A stretch of 42,137 nt of DNA. Origin: CAZUMH01 sp964621645. Lineage in GTDB: Bacteria; Zhuqueibacterota; QNDG01; JAGLOF01. Position numbers and translations under genes: made by a program. Positions 8,430 through 16,376 of this stretch are shown here, piece after piece (positions within the stretch are counted from its first letter, which is position 1; every line of letters starts with the position of its first letter). Under the pieces are notes generated by a model. It did no database searches. It saw only the letters and a list, made by a program, of their open reading frames with translations, and was not told the DNA's origin. The stretch covers positions 1 to 42,137 of the forward strand of contig CAZUMH010000018.1 in NCBI GenBank assembly GCA_964621645.1, given 5' to 3'.

Positions 8430-9368
8430 TCACTTAAAATTGACGGTCTCTTTAATAAGGTAGACGGGGCGGTTCTTGACGCCGTCGAATATTTTGCCGA
8501 TGTAGAGTCCCAGAATCCCCAGGATGAAGATGAGAAATCCGGCCAGGAACCAGATAGATACCATGAGGCTGGCATATCCCAGCACCTCGATTCCGCCGGT
8601 TAGGGCCCTGACGATATTATAGAGAGCAAAGAGCAGGGAGAAGAAAGAGACAATCAGACCCAGTTTTACCATGAGCCGCAGGGGTTTATCGGAGTAAGCC
8701 AGGATTATTTCCAGGGCCAGATTCATCAGTTTCTTGAAATTGTAGCTGGTCTCACCTGCGAAGCGGCGTCCATGTTCCACGAATACCTCTTTGCGGCTGA
8801 ATCCCACCCATTTGATCATACTGGGGAAGTAGCGGATGGATTCCGACATGCGGCAGACTGACTGGATGACCCGGCGGTGGTAGATGCCGAAGTTGGCGAT
8901 GGAGCTGTCCTGGGGCAGATCGGTCAGATAGGAGAGGACCCGGTAGAACAGTTTAGAGAAAAGCTGTTTAATTACTCCATGCTGCCGATTTCTGCGTTTG
9001 GCAATGACAATGTCGAATCCTTCCAGAGCCGCGTGGTAGAGGGAGGTGATTTCTTCCGGACGGTCCTGCAGGTCGCAGTCCATGACCACGACCCACTCAC
9101 CCTGAGCTTTTTCAAGTCCGGCGGTTATGGCATGATGCTGTCCGAAGTTCCGGCTCAGGCGGATTCCCTTGACCCTGGGATCCTGCCGGCAGCACTCGCT
9201 TATTTTGTCCCAGGAGTTGTCAGGGCTGCCATCCTCTACCAGCAGAATCTCGAAATGTGAGGTCAGGCTGGATAATTCTTGCACCAGCCGGCGCACCAGT
9301 TCCTCCACACTATCTTCAGAGAGGTAGACGGGGCTGACGACGGATATGTCCGGGGGGGCTTCTTTCAT
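8430..9368 (-). CDS. Polyprenyl-phosphate glycosyltransferase, GT2 family (GtrB/ArnC/DPM1-like)
   Basis: 312 residues. The catalytic GT-A domain occupies about 1-230: ISVVSPVYLSEDS at 8-20, LLVEDGSPDNSW at 42-53, LSRNFGQHHAITAGLEKAQG at 74-93 and the metal-binding VVVMDCDLQDRPEEI. Two hydrophobic helices follow (LGLIVSFFSLLFALYNIV and a second ending in FILGILGLYIGKIFDGV), the normal layout of GtrB, ArnC and bactoprenyl glucosyltransferases. These enzymes move a sugar from a nucleotide donor to undecaprenyl phosphate at the inner face of the inner membrane. As first gene of the operon it could load the sugar made by WecE/WecD (or another one) for the GT-C enzymes downstream. No Shine-Dalgarno precedes the ATG, and the promoter sits almost on top of it. 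Confidence 0.88.
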   Translation of the reverse strand: MKEAPPDISVVSPVYLSEDSVEELVRRLVQELSSLTSHFEILLVEDGSPDNSWDKISECCRQDPRVKGIRLSRNFGQHHAITAGLEKAQGEWVVVMDCDLQDRPEEITSLYHAALEGFDIVIAKRRNRQHGVIKQLFSKLFYRVLSYLTDLPQDSSIANFGIYHRRVIQSVCRMSESIRYFPSMIKWVGFSRKEVFVEHGRRFAGETSYNFKKLMNLALEIILAYSDKPLRLMVKLGLIVSFFSLLFALYNIVRALTGGIEVLGYASLMVSIWFLAGFLIFILGILGLYIGKIFDGVKNRPVYLIKETVNFK

Positions 9369-9376
9369 GTTGTGAA

Positions 9377-9405
9377 AGTATAATGATTTTCCCCTGGAAA
9401 GTCAA
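9377..9405 (-). promoter_or_regulatory. Strong sigma-70-type promoter of the glycan operon, apparently giving a leaderless mRNA
   Basis: On the minus strand TTGACT (9405-9400) and TATACT (9382-9377) are spaced by exactly 17 bp. The predicted transcription start is about 9370, one to three bases before the ATG at 9368. No alternative start codon suits the GT2 family N-terminus, so the first gene is probably translated from a leaderless transcript. Confidence 0.65.
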
Positions 9406-9447
9406 TCAGATTTCATTCAGGTCCGCGGCCCGCTCCGGAACAGTTTT

Positions 9448-9476
9448 CTCCGCCGTTACGGTCGGAGGGGCTTTTT
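9448..9476 (+). other. Hairpin with T-tract on the plus strand
   Basis: CTCCG-CCG (9448-9455) pairs with CGG-(T)-CGGAG (9459-9467), followed by GGGCTTTTT. It would act as a terminator only for plus-strand transcription, yet no plus-strand gene precedes it. It may block antisense transcription from the glycan operon or be incidental. Confidence 0.25.
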
Positions 9477-9520
9477 GGAAAAAGAAGCGGGAACCGCGGC
9501 CTCAGGCCGGATCCCCGCTT
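9477..9520 (-). terminator. Rho-independent terminator of the BNR-protein gene
   Basis: On the minus strand AAGCGGG (9520-9514) pairs with CCCGCTT (9491-9485), with an inner CGGCC-TGA-GGCCG hairpin, followed by CTTTTTCC (9484-9477). It lies about 30 bp after the stop of the 9552-12197 gene and isolates it from the glycan operon downstream. Confidence 0.7.
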
Positions 9521-9551
9521 GCTGGTTATGACAGAAAAACGACGGGATGAT

Positions 9552-12197
9552 TTAGTAGCGTCTGCTTATGATCTTTACGGAACGGCTTATTTCCTTGTCG
9601 CCGTAGATCAGCGTGACTGTGTAATCGCCCGGTTTCAGTGGTTCTCCGGCTTCGTCCTGATTGGGAGACCAGGAGGTGTGATGATATCCGGCTGAAGATT
9701 CCGCTTTCAGGGTTACGATCTCTTTTCCCCCAGCGTCAGTGATGCGCAGCGAGGCCTGACCAGCAGCAGGCAGGTAGTATACCAGGCTGGCCGGCATGGG
9801 ACGGTAGCGGGAGAGAGCGACGGATTCGGGGGCAAAGAGAAGGGCCGAATTGCCGCCGCTTTCGAGAACCTGATAGATATAGCGGACATCGAAGGCCCAG
9901 AGTCCGCGGCCGTGGGTGGAGGCGATCATGATGTCTTCCCGGGGCTGGATCACGATATCACTCACGAAGGTGGTGGGGAAATTCCCGGCCAGGGCCGACC
10001 AGGTGGCACCGCCGTTCAGAGTAACGTAGACTCCCAGATCGGTGCCGACGTATAGAATCTCCGGATGTTTGGGATCCTCCCGTACCACGTTTATCGGTCC
10101 AGAGGGAAGGTTGTTGACGATACTCTGCCAGTGGGCTCCCCGGTCGCTCGATTTGAAGAGGTAGGGAGTAAAATCATCCCAGCGTTTGCCGTTCTGGGCC
10201 AGATAGACGGTGTTTTTGTCGAACGCTGAAGCCACCACGCGGGAGATCCAGCGATGCTGGGCCAGTCCTTTGGTGATTTCCTTCCAGGTGCGGCCCCCGT
10301 CGGGAGTGACGTGAATGCGGCCGTCGTCGGTCCCGGCGTAAATGAGGCCGAACTGCAGGGGTGACTCGGAGATGGTGAAGATCGTCTGGTAGGGGATGTC
10401 ACCCGTTTTTTTCGGGTCGTTATAGGTGAGATCCGGGCTGATCTTCTCCCAGGTGTCCCCCCGGTTCAGGGAGCGGTAGAGGAACTGCATACCGTGGTAG
10501 ATGATGCGGGGATTGTGGGGCGAAATGATGAAGGGCGCCAGCCACTGACCCCGCAGTTTGGTATGCGGTGTCAGTTTCTGCAGCTCCCGGATGAAGGGTA
10601 CCTGCTGTCCGGTACTCAAATCGGTACGGCTGATGCTGCCGTAAAATCCGGCCGAATAGACGATGTTGGGATCGGTGGGATCAACGGCGTGATTGGAGCC
10701 CTCTCCTCCCGGAGCGCTTTCGAATTCCACGGCCGGGATTCTGTCGCGGCCGCGGTCCAGATTAACGGTACCCCGGAAGCTGCCGTGATCCTGGATACTG
10801 CCCAGCACATGGAAGGGGGTGTCCATGTCATACATGACATTGAAGAACTGGGCCAGGGGCAGGTTGTCCGTAAACGTGCGCCAGTTTGCGCCACCGTCGA
10901 AACTGATGGCCAGGCCGCCGTCGTTTACGTTGACCAAATAATCGGTATTATCCGGATCGATCCACAAGCCGTGATGATCGCCGTGCATACCGCCCAGCCT
11001 GCGGAAGCTTTTGCCCCCGTCCTCACTGACGTTCAGGGCCAGGCCCATGACATAAATCTTGTCAGGATTGACGGGATCCACCCGGATCTGGCCGAAGACC
11101 CAGCCGTAGGTTGCCGAGAGGCGGGTCATATAGTCGTCGGTCAAGCTCGCCTGACGCCAGTGCATTCCACCGTCGTCGGAACGGTAAACCGTGGCGCCTT
11201 TGATCATGCCGCCGCGGGGACGGCCGTAAGAGTCGGTCTCTTCTGCCTGCTCTTCCTTGTAAATTTCATAGTTGTCGATATAGGCGTAGACAACCTGCGG
11301 CCGGGCCCGGCAGAGATCGATACCGATGCGGCCGCGGTAGCGGGCCGGGGGCAAACCTTCGTTGATGGGGGTCCAGGTTTCTCCGCCGTCCGTGGTCTTA
11401 TAGATGCCGCTTCCGGTGTAATCCTCCTCATTGCGCGGGTCGTTCCAGCGTTCGCGGACACGCTGCCAGAAGGCGGCGTAAAGAGTGTTCGGGTCCGACG
11501 GATCCATGACCAGATCGATGGCGCCGGTTTTATTATTGACAAAAAGCACTTTTTTCCAGGTCCTGCCGCCGTCCGTCGTCTTATAGATACCACGTTCCGG
11601 ATTGTCGGTCCACTCGTGTCCGGAGGCCGCCACATAGACGACGTCTGGGTTATCCGGACGGATGACGATGCGGGGGATGGTGTGAGTTCCGGTGAGACCC
11701 ATGTGCGTCCAGGTCTTCCCGGCGTCAGTAGATTTATAGACGCCGCCGCCGGCCATGGAGCTGCGGAAGATGTTGGCTTCTCCCGTCCCGATCCAGACGA
11801 TGTTCTGGTCCGATGGAGCCAGGGTTACATCGCCGATTGATGTGGAAATAGCGTGTTGGAAAACCGGCTCCCAGGTAATCCCTTCGTTGATGGTTTTCCA
11901 GACACCGCCGGAAGCGCCGGCAACATAGATGGTGTAATATTTTCCCTTGGGCGTGGCCACCGCCATATCCGTCATGCGGCCGCTGATATTGGTGGGGCCG
12001 ATAAACTGCCAAGCCAACTCGGTGTAGGGGGATTTTTTTACCAGAGCCAGGTGCTTCTGATAGAGTTGCATCCGTTTCTCCGGTGCGGTGTAATCGTCCC
12101 CGCCGCCGGCCAAGAGTGAGCCGGTCAGAGAGAAAATCAGCAGCGCCGACAACAGGCAAGCGCTCCCTGTCCGGAGTTTGTGTTTCATTTCGGGCAT
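9552..12197 (-). CDS. Secreted BNR/Asp-box beta-propeller protein (sortilin/VPS10-like, GH74-like fold)
   Basis: 881 residues with a classical signal peptide (basic MKHKLRTG, then a hydrophobic stretch ending SLTGSLLAGG). The body is a series of Asp-box/BNR repeats with S/T-x-D-G-G-x-T-W cores; I count about eleven, for example TTDGGRTWKK, TTDGGETWTP, SEDGGKSFRR, TPDGGRTWKE and TLNGGATWSA, each separated by VYVA- or LYVGT-like strands. Such repeats build seven- or ten-bladed propellers as in sortilins, GH74 enzymes and Ycf48-like assembly factors. The last 75 residues (RITDAGGKEIVTLKAES to YTVTLIYGDKE) resemble the FlgD-like Ig domains that end many secreted proteins in FCB bacteria. AAGGAGG six bases before the ATG at 12197 fixes the start. 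It is probably exported to the periplasm or surface. Enzymatic or binding role unknown. Confidence 0.85.
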   Translation of the reverse strand: MPEMKHKLRTGSACLLSALLIFSLTGSLLAGGGDDYTAPEKRMQLYQKHLALVKKSPYTELAWQFIGPTNISGRMTDMAVATPKGKYYTIYVAGASGGVWKTINEGITWEPVFQHAISTSIGDVTLAPSDQNIVWIGTGEANIFRSSMAGGGVYKSTDAGKTWTHMGLTGTHTIPRIVIRPDNPDVVYVAASGHEWTDNPERGIYKTTDGGRTWKKVLFVNNKTGAIDLVMDPSDPNTLYAAFWQRVRERWNDPRNEEDYTGSGIYKTTDGGETWTPINEGLPPARYRGRIGIDLCRARPQVVYAYIDNYEIYKEEQAEETDSYGRPRGGMIKGATVYRSDDGGMHWRQASLTDDYMTRLSATYGWVFGQIRVDPVNPDKIYVMGLALNVSEDGGKSFRRLGGMHGDHHGLWIDPDNTDYLVNVNDGGLAISFDGGANWRTFTDNLPLAQFFNVMYDMDTPFHVLGSIQDHGSFRGTVNLDRGRDRIPAVEFESAPGGEGSNHAVDPTDPNIVYSAGFYGSISRTDLSTGQQVPFIRELQKLTPHTKLRGQWLAPFIISPHNPRIIYHGMQFLYRSLNRGDTWEKISPDLTYNDPKKTGDIPYQTIFTISESPLQFGLIYAGTDDGRIHVTPDGGRTWKEITKGLAQHRWISRVVASAFDKNTVYLAQNGKRWDDFTPYLFKSSDRGAHWQSIVNNLPSGPINVVREDPKHPEILYVGTDLGVYVTLNGGATWSALAGNFPTTFVSDIVIQPREDIMIASTHGRGLWAFDVRYIYQVLESGGNSALLFAPESVALSRYRPMPASLVYYLPAAGQASLRITDAGGKEIVTLKAESSAGYHHTSWSPNQDEAGEPLKPGDYTVTLIYGDKEISRSVKIISRRY

Positions 12198-12270
12198 GGC
12201 AAACCTCCTTCTGGATCAAAGTATAAAGGGATTATGCGGGAATGAAAATATGATATTAGCTATACCGCTA

Positions 12271-12299
12271 AAAGTAAAGGAATTGGGCGTGAATGTCAA
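12271..12299 (-). promoter_or_regulatory. Candidate promoter of the BNR-protein gene
   Basis: On the minus strand TTGACA (12299-12294) is followed after 17 bp by TACTTT (12276-12271). The -35 is perfect, the -10 is poor. Transcription would begin near 12264, leaving about 67 nt of leader with AAGGAGG close to the ATG. Confidence 0.35.
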
Positions 12300-12488
12300 T
12301 CCCTTTCTGCAGACGGGATGACGTCGCAGAAAAGAAATACTGCGGTTTCCCGGTAAGATGCTGTCAGTAACGGTGAAAGGATTGTCCCGGTGTCTCCGGT
12401 CCGTTTGAAAAGGTGTTTTATTTCTTCCCGGATTAAGAGAAACAAGAAAGGAAAAATTCAGGGATCCGTAATCACCCTAAAATTCAGT

Positions 12489-12517
12489 TTGCCAGTATAC
12501 AGGTCATTGATTATATT
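12489..12517 (+). promoter_or_regulatory. Candidate promoter of the EndoQ-UvrD fusion gene
   Basis: TTGCCA (12489-12494), a 17-bp spacer and TATATT (12512-12517). The predicted transcription start near 12524 leaves a leader of about 20-30 nt. Confidence 0.5.
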
Positions 12518-12543
12518 ATTTTCACTGCGAACCTGAGAGGGAG

Positions 12544-15500
12544 ATGAGCCCCGTCATGCGGTTTCTTGCCGATTTGCATATCCATTCACATTTTTCTATT
12601 GCCACCAGCAAACAGCTGGTTCCGGAACATATCGCGGCCTGGGCCGCGGTCAAGGGTGTTTTGGTGGTGGGGAGCGGTGATTTTACCCATCCCGGCTGGC
12701 TGGCCGAACTAAAAGAAAAACTGGAACCGGCCGAAGAAGGCCTCTTCCGTCTAAAAAAGGAGTACCACCTTCCCCGGGAGCAGGCACCGTTTCCGCCTGG
12801 AGAGACGCGTTTTCTTTTAACCGCGGAGATCAGCAACATCTATAAGAAAGACGGCAAAACCCGCAAGGTTCACAATCTGGTGCTGGCGCCTGATTTCGCC
12901 GCGGTGGAAGCCATCCAGTCGCGACTGGACCGGATTGGAAACATCACTTCGGACGGGAGGCCGATCCTGGGACTGGATTCCCGGGATCTCCTGGAAATCT
13001 GCCTGGACTGTTCCCCGGAAATCCTGCTGATTCCGGCGCATATCTGGACGCCCTGGTTTTCCGTTCTGGGCAGCAAGTCCGGTTTCGACAGTATTGCGGA
13101 ATGTTACGGAGATCTTTCTTCCCACATTCGTACGGTGGAAACGGGTCTCTCAGCGGATCCTCCGATGCATTGGATGTGCAGTTTCCTGGACTCCTACACC
13201 ATCATCTCCAATTCCGACGCCCATTCCCCGGAAAAAATCGGACGGGAAGCGACCATGCTGGATACGGAACTTTCCTACAGCGATATCGTTGCCGCGATTA
13301 CAGGTGTCAGGAGAGACGCGCTTCCGGGAACCATAGAATTTTTCCCCGAAGAAGGTAAATATCACTATGACGGTCACCGCAAATGCAATCTCCCCCTGAA
13401 TCCCCTGGAGACGTTGGAACTGGGCGGGATCTGCCCCCGCTGCGGCGGCATGATCACCGTTGGAGTGCTGAGCCGGGCGGCCCAACTTTCGGACCGTAGC
13501 AGTCTGGAAGAACGGAAAGACAGAATTCCCTATCATTCCCTCATTCCCCTGAAGGAAATCATTTCAGAGATAGAAGGCGTGGGCCCCTCTTCCAAGAAGG
13601 TGCTTCGGCGCTATCATCAGCTCATCGACGGTCTGGGGCCGGAGCTGGAGATACTCATGGAGTGTGAGCCGGACCGGATCGAACGTGTCGGCGGTGAGGC
13701 CCTGGCGGAAGCTGTGCGGCGTCTGCGTCGTCGCCAGGTACTGGTACAGGAGGGGTATGACGGGGAGTACGGCTGTATTCGGCTCTTCCAGCCGGGAGAA
13801 TTGTCCTGCGGCAAGGGGCAGTCCACTCTTTTCGGAGGCGGAAGGCGCTCCCCCGGAGAAGTACCGGAACGGCCTCCCGTCAGTTTCGATTTGGAACTGT
13901 TTCGGTCTTTCCTGTCCGAACGGCCCCAGGAAACAGTCCCGTCGAAGGAGCAACCGCCACGGACCACCGCCGCCGTCCTCAATGAGGAGCAGGCCCGGGC
14001 CGCGGCTCACCGGGAAGGCCCGGCCCTGGTGCTGGCCGGACCAGGAACCGGCAAGACCCGGGTGTTAGTGGAGCGTGTCTCGCGCCTGCTAAAGGATCCT
14101 TCCGTGGAGGCCTCCTCAATCCTGGCGGTCACCTTCACCCGCAAGGCGGCTGCTGAGATGAGGCAGCGGCTTGCCGATGAGCTGAAGGTCCGAAACGAAA
14201 ATGATCACCCCATGATCACCACTTTACACAGTCTTGGGTACTCCATCCTGAGGGAGTCCGATCCGGCTTTTGCCGGGCGTCCTCCCACCCTGCTGGATGA
14301 GACCCTGCGCCGAAGAGTGCTGCGTTCCCTTATTGACGGCGGCGGAGAACAGGCTTCCCGCCTGAGTCGGGAGATCGGCGTCCTGAAGCTTCGTATGGAT
14401 GATTCTTTCGGTGAGGAGGACCCTCTGGTTGTCGACGCGGCCATGCGGTATGAGTCCTGGCTGCAGCACAACGATTGTATCGATTTGGATGACCTGGTCG
14501 TCCGGCCCGTGGGCCTGCTCACCGCAAGTCCTGATCTTACCGTTGAATACCGGCAGCGGTTCCGCTATATACTGGTCGATGAATACCAGGATGTCAACCG
14601 GAGTCAATACCGGCTGCTTTCCCTCCTGGTCCCGACGGATAACCCCAACCTTATGGTAGTGGGCGATCCTGATCAGGCTATCTATGGATTCAGGGGAGCG
14701 GATGTCTCCTTCATCAGCAGTTTCCGGAAGGACTATCCCGACGCTGCCATCTATAATCTCCGGCGCAGTTACCGCTGTTCCGGCAATATTTTGCGGGCCT
14801 CCACTGGAGTGGTTCATAAAGAAAGGAAGGAAGCGTCCCTCCTGAGCTGCTGCGGAGAGGGCGTACGCATTACGATTTCAGGTCAGGCGACGGACCGGGC
14901 CGAAGCGGAATTTGTGGCGCGCAGCATCGAAAATATGATGGGAGGATTGAGGTTTTTCTCGCTGGACAGCAAGATCGCCGCAGGTGACGGCGGAGATTCC
15001 GCGGGCAGTCTGGCTGATTTTGCCGTACTGTGCCGCACGGCGGACCAGATGCGGGTTCTGGAAAAGGCCTTCAGGGATCATGCCATTCCCTATCAGAAGG
15101 CGGAGAACCTGCCGCTGCTGGACCGGCACCCGTTCAGGCGCATCGTCCCCGTGCTGCGCTGGCTGGAGCAGCCGGACAATGCCCTGCTGCGGGAGACCGC
15201 CGAAACTGAGAGCGGTTTGGCAAAGGCCGAATTGGAACGGCTGACACGGGAGGCTTCCGGACAAAGCACCGACGCGATAGTGAAACTGGCGGCGGATCTG
15301 ATGCTTCGCGACGGCGAAGCGGACGATCCCCTCTGGCTGCGTTTCCGGGAGTTGGCTCACGATTATGATTCCCCGGCCCTATTTCTGCAAAAAGTCAGTC
15401 TTGATCTGGATAGTGACCTGGTTGATCCGGCCACCCAGCGGGTTTCACTGCTCACGCTGCACGCTGCCAAAGGGCTGGAATTCGATTGTGTCTTTATCTG

Positions 15501-15783
15501 CGGTTGTGAGGAGGGCCTTCTGCCCTATTCCCTTTTTCCGGAGCGTCGCACGGATGCGGATGAGGAGAGGCGGCTTCTCTATGTGGGAATGACCAGGGCC
15601 AAGCGCTATCTGTTCCTGACCCACGCTGCCAAACGCTTCCTCTACGGCAGAGAACTGCGCCTTGAGAGGAGCGGATTCCTGGATGCCATCGAAGAAGAGT
15701 TGGTGGAACGGGTCAGTTCCGAGTACCGCAAACGCCGTGAAAGGGATGATGCTCAATTGGGACTATTTCCCGGATCAGATTAA
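12544..15783 (+). CDS. Endonuclease Q-like PHP nuclease fused to a UvrD/Rep superfamily-1 helicase
   Basis: 1,079 residues. Residues 5-400 are EndoQ-like: DLHIHSHFSIATS with metal-binding His12/His14, VVGSGDFTHPGWLAELKEK at 41-59, ISNSDAHSP at 221-229, a zinc site formed by Cys281, Cys297 and Cys300 (GGICPRCGGM), and a helix-hairpin-helix region around IEGVGPSSKKVL at 343-354. A linker of about 75 residues leads into a UvrD/Rep helicase: LNEEQARAA (Q-motif region) at 479-487, Walker A AGPGTGKT at 498-505, VTFTRKAAAEM at 529-539, DEYQD at 679-683, GDPDQAIYGFRGA and the motif VI segment VGMTRAKRYLFL near 1014. EndoQ nicks 5' of deaminated bases (hypoxanthine, uracil) and abasic sites in archaea and some bacteria; UvrD/Rep helicases unwind 3'-5'. 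The fusion suggests incision and strand removal by one protein. An ATG at 12556 (MRFLADLHIH) is an alternative start. Confidence 0.88.
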   Translation: MSPVMRFLADLHIHSHFSIATSKQLVPEHIAAWAAVKGVLVVGSGDFTHPGWLAELKEKLEPAEEGLFRLKKEYHLPREQAPFPPGETRFLLTAEISNIYKKDGKTRKVHNLVLAPDFAAVEAIQSRLDRIGNITSDGRPILGLDSRDLLEICLDCSPEILLIPAHIWTPWFSVLGSKSGFDSIAECYGDLSSHIRTVETGLSADPPMHWMCSFLDSYTIISNSDAHSPEKIGREATMLDTELSYSDIVAAITGVRRDALPGTIEFFPEEGKYHYDGHRKCNLPLNPLETLELGGICPRCGGMITVGVLSRAAQLSDRSSLEERKDRIPYHSLIPLKEIISEIEGVGPSSKKVLRRYHQLIDGLGPELEILMECEPDRIERVGGEALAEAVRRLRRRQVLVQEGYDGEYGCIRLFQPGELSCGKGQSTLFGGGRRSPGEVPERPPVSFDLELFRSFLSERPQETVPSKEQPPRTTAAVLNEEQARAAAHREGPALVLAGPGTGKTRVLVERVSRLLKDPSVEASSILAVTFTRKAAAEMRQRLADELKVRNENDHPMITTLHSLGYSILRESDPAFAGRPPTLLDETLRRRVLRSLIDGGGEQASRLSREIGVLKLRMDDSFGEEDPLVVDAAMRYESWLQHNDCIDLDDLVVRPVGLLTASPDLTVEYRQRFRYILVDEYQDVNRSQYRLLSLLVPTDNPNLMVVGDPDQAIYGFRGADVSFISSFRKDYPDAAIYNLRRSYRCSGNILRASTGVVHKERKEASLLSCCGEGVRITISGQATDRAEAEFVARSIENMMGGLRFFSLDSKIAAGDGGDSAGSLADFAVLCRTADQMRVLEKAFRDHAIPYQKAENLPLLDRHPFRRIVPVLRWLEQPDNALLRETAETESGLAKAELERLTREASGQSTDAIVKLAADLMLRDGEADDPLWLRFRELAHDYDSPALFLQKVSLDLDSDLVDPATQRVSLLTLHAAKGLEFDCVFICGCEEGLLPYSLFPERRTDADEERRLLYVGMTRAKRYLFLTHAAKRFLYGRELRLERSGFLDAIEEELVERVSSEYRKRRERDDAQLGLFPGSD

Positions 15784-15850
15784 GGGTTTTCATCCCGTCT
15801 TCGCGCTTTTCCCGCTGAAATCACCAGAAAGATCAATCCCCGGAAAACAG

Positions 15851-15879
15851 TTGCATCAACGACTGCTTATAAGTACATT
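15851..15879 (+). promoter_or_regulatory. Weak candidate promoter upstream of yjbQ
   Basis: TTGCAT (15851-15856), a 17-bp spacer and TACATT (15874-15879) lie in the 193-bp gap after the helicase gene. No terminator is seen before it, so read-through from the helicase gene is equally possible. Confidence 0.25.
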
Positions 15880-15976
15880 ATCGAATGCTTGCGACGGGGA
15901 GGATGGACTGAAAACGCAAGGTGGACGATTTCTCCCCGCCGGAGCGGAGAACCAGCCCTTTGCACGGGGAAGAGCG

Positions 15977-16375
15977 ATGTTGGAAGAACTGACCATAACC
16001 ACCGACGGCCGCACTGAAATGCGCTGCATTGATGCCGAAATCCGGAAGGTGATCGAGGAAAGCGGCGTCCAGGATGGAGTCTGTCTCCTCTGGGTGCCCC
16101 ACACCACCGCGGCGGTCACTATTAACGAGAATGCCGATCCGGATGTGGTCCGGGACATCCTTTCGGAAACCGCCAAAATCATCCCCTTCGATGACGGATA
16201 CAGCCATTCGGAGGGCAACTCGGCCGCGCACATCAAATCCAGTCTCATCGGACCTTCTCTCTCCATTATCATCAGCGGCGGCAGACCGGTCCTGGGAACC
16301 TGGCAGTCTATCTATTTCTGTGAGTTTGACGGGCCGCGCCGGCGCCGCCTCCTGGTTAAGATCGTGGAGGACTGA
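15977..16375 (+). CDS. yjbQ: YjbQ family protein (UPF0047; secondary thiamine-phosphate synthase activity)
   Basis: 132 residues from the ATG at 15977 (MLEELTITTDGRTEMRCI), with GGGGAAGAG directly upstream. The frame remains open back to 15662, but that portion overlaps the helicase gene in another frame. Family landmarks are VCLLWVPHTTAAVTINENADPDV split over 60-83, the His-rich HSEGNSAAHIKSSLIGPS segment and LGTWQSIYFCEFDGPRRR at the end. YjbQ proteins are small trimeric beta-proteins; some were found to have weak thiamine-phosphate synthase activity, although the physiological role is unsettled. The stop is followed after one base by the thiL start, which fits a thiamine link. Confidence 0.88.
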   Translation: MLEELTITTDGRTEMRCIDAEIRKVIEESGVQDGVCLLWVPHTTAAVTINENADPDVVRDILSETAKIIPFDDGYSHSEGNSAAHIKSSLIGPSLSIIISGGRPVLGTWQSIYFCEFDGPRRRRLLVKIVED

Positions 16376-16376
16376 G

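Larger units (their letters stand above)
12198..12543. other. 346-bp divergent intergenic region
   Basis: It separates the leftward BNR gene from the rightward EndoQ-UvrD gene. I see one candidate promoter for each direction (listed separately) and a small interrupted inverted repeat, CTGC-a-GACG (12307-12315) against CGTCGCAG (12322-12329), just upstream of the leftward -35 box, which could be a regulator site. No small ORF or RNA is convincing. Confidence 0.6.

Noticed and set aside
8429..8575. N-terminal extension of the WecD-like protein
   Set aside because: It overlaps the GT2 gene and reads as Ser/Trp-rich out-of-frame sequence; the ATG at 8428 gives the family-typical start.
10494..11840. 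A 448-codon open frame on the plus strand
   Set aside because: It lies entirely antisense to the BNR propeller gene, whose Asp-box repeats and signal peptide are unmistakable; the antisense protein has no recognisable domain and arises from codon bias.
15662..15976. N-terminal extension of YjbQ
   Set aside because: The first part lies within the helicase gene in another frame; the family has about 130-140 residues, matching the ATG at 15977.
16074..16376. N-terminal extension of thiL by about 100 codons
   Set aside because: It overlaps yjbQ in another frame, is Arg/Ser-rich, and ThiL proteins begin at the GTG at 16377.
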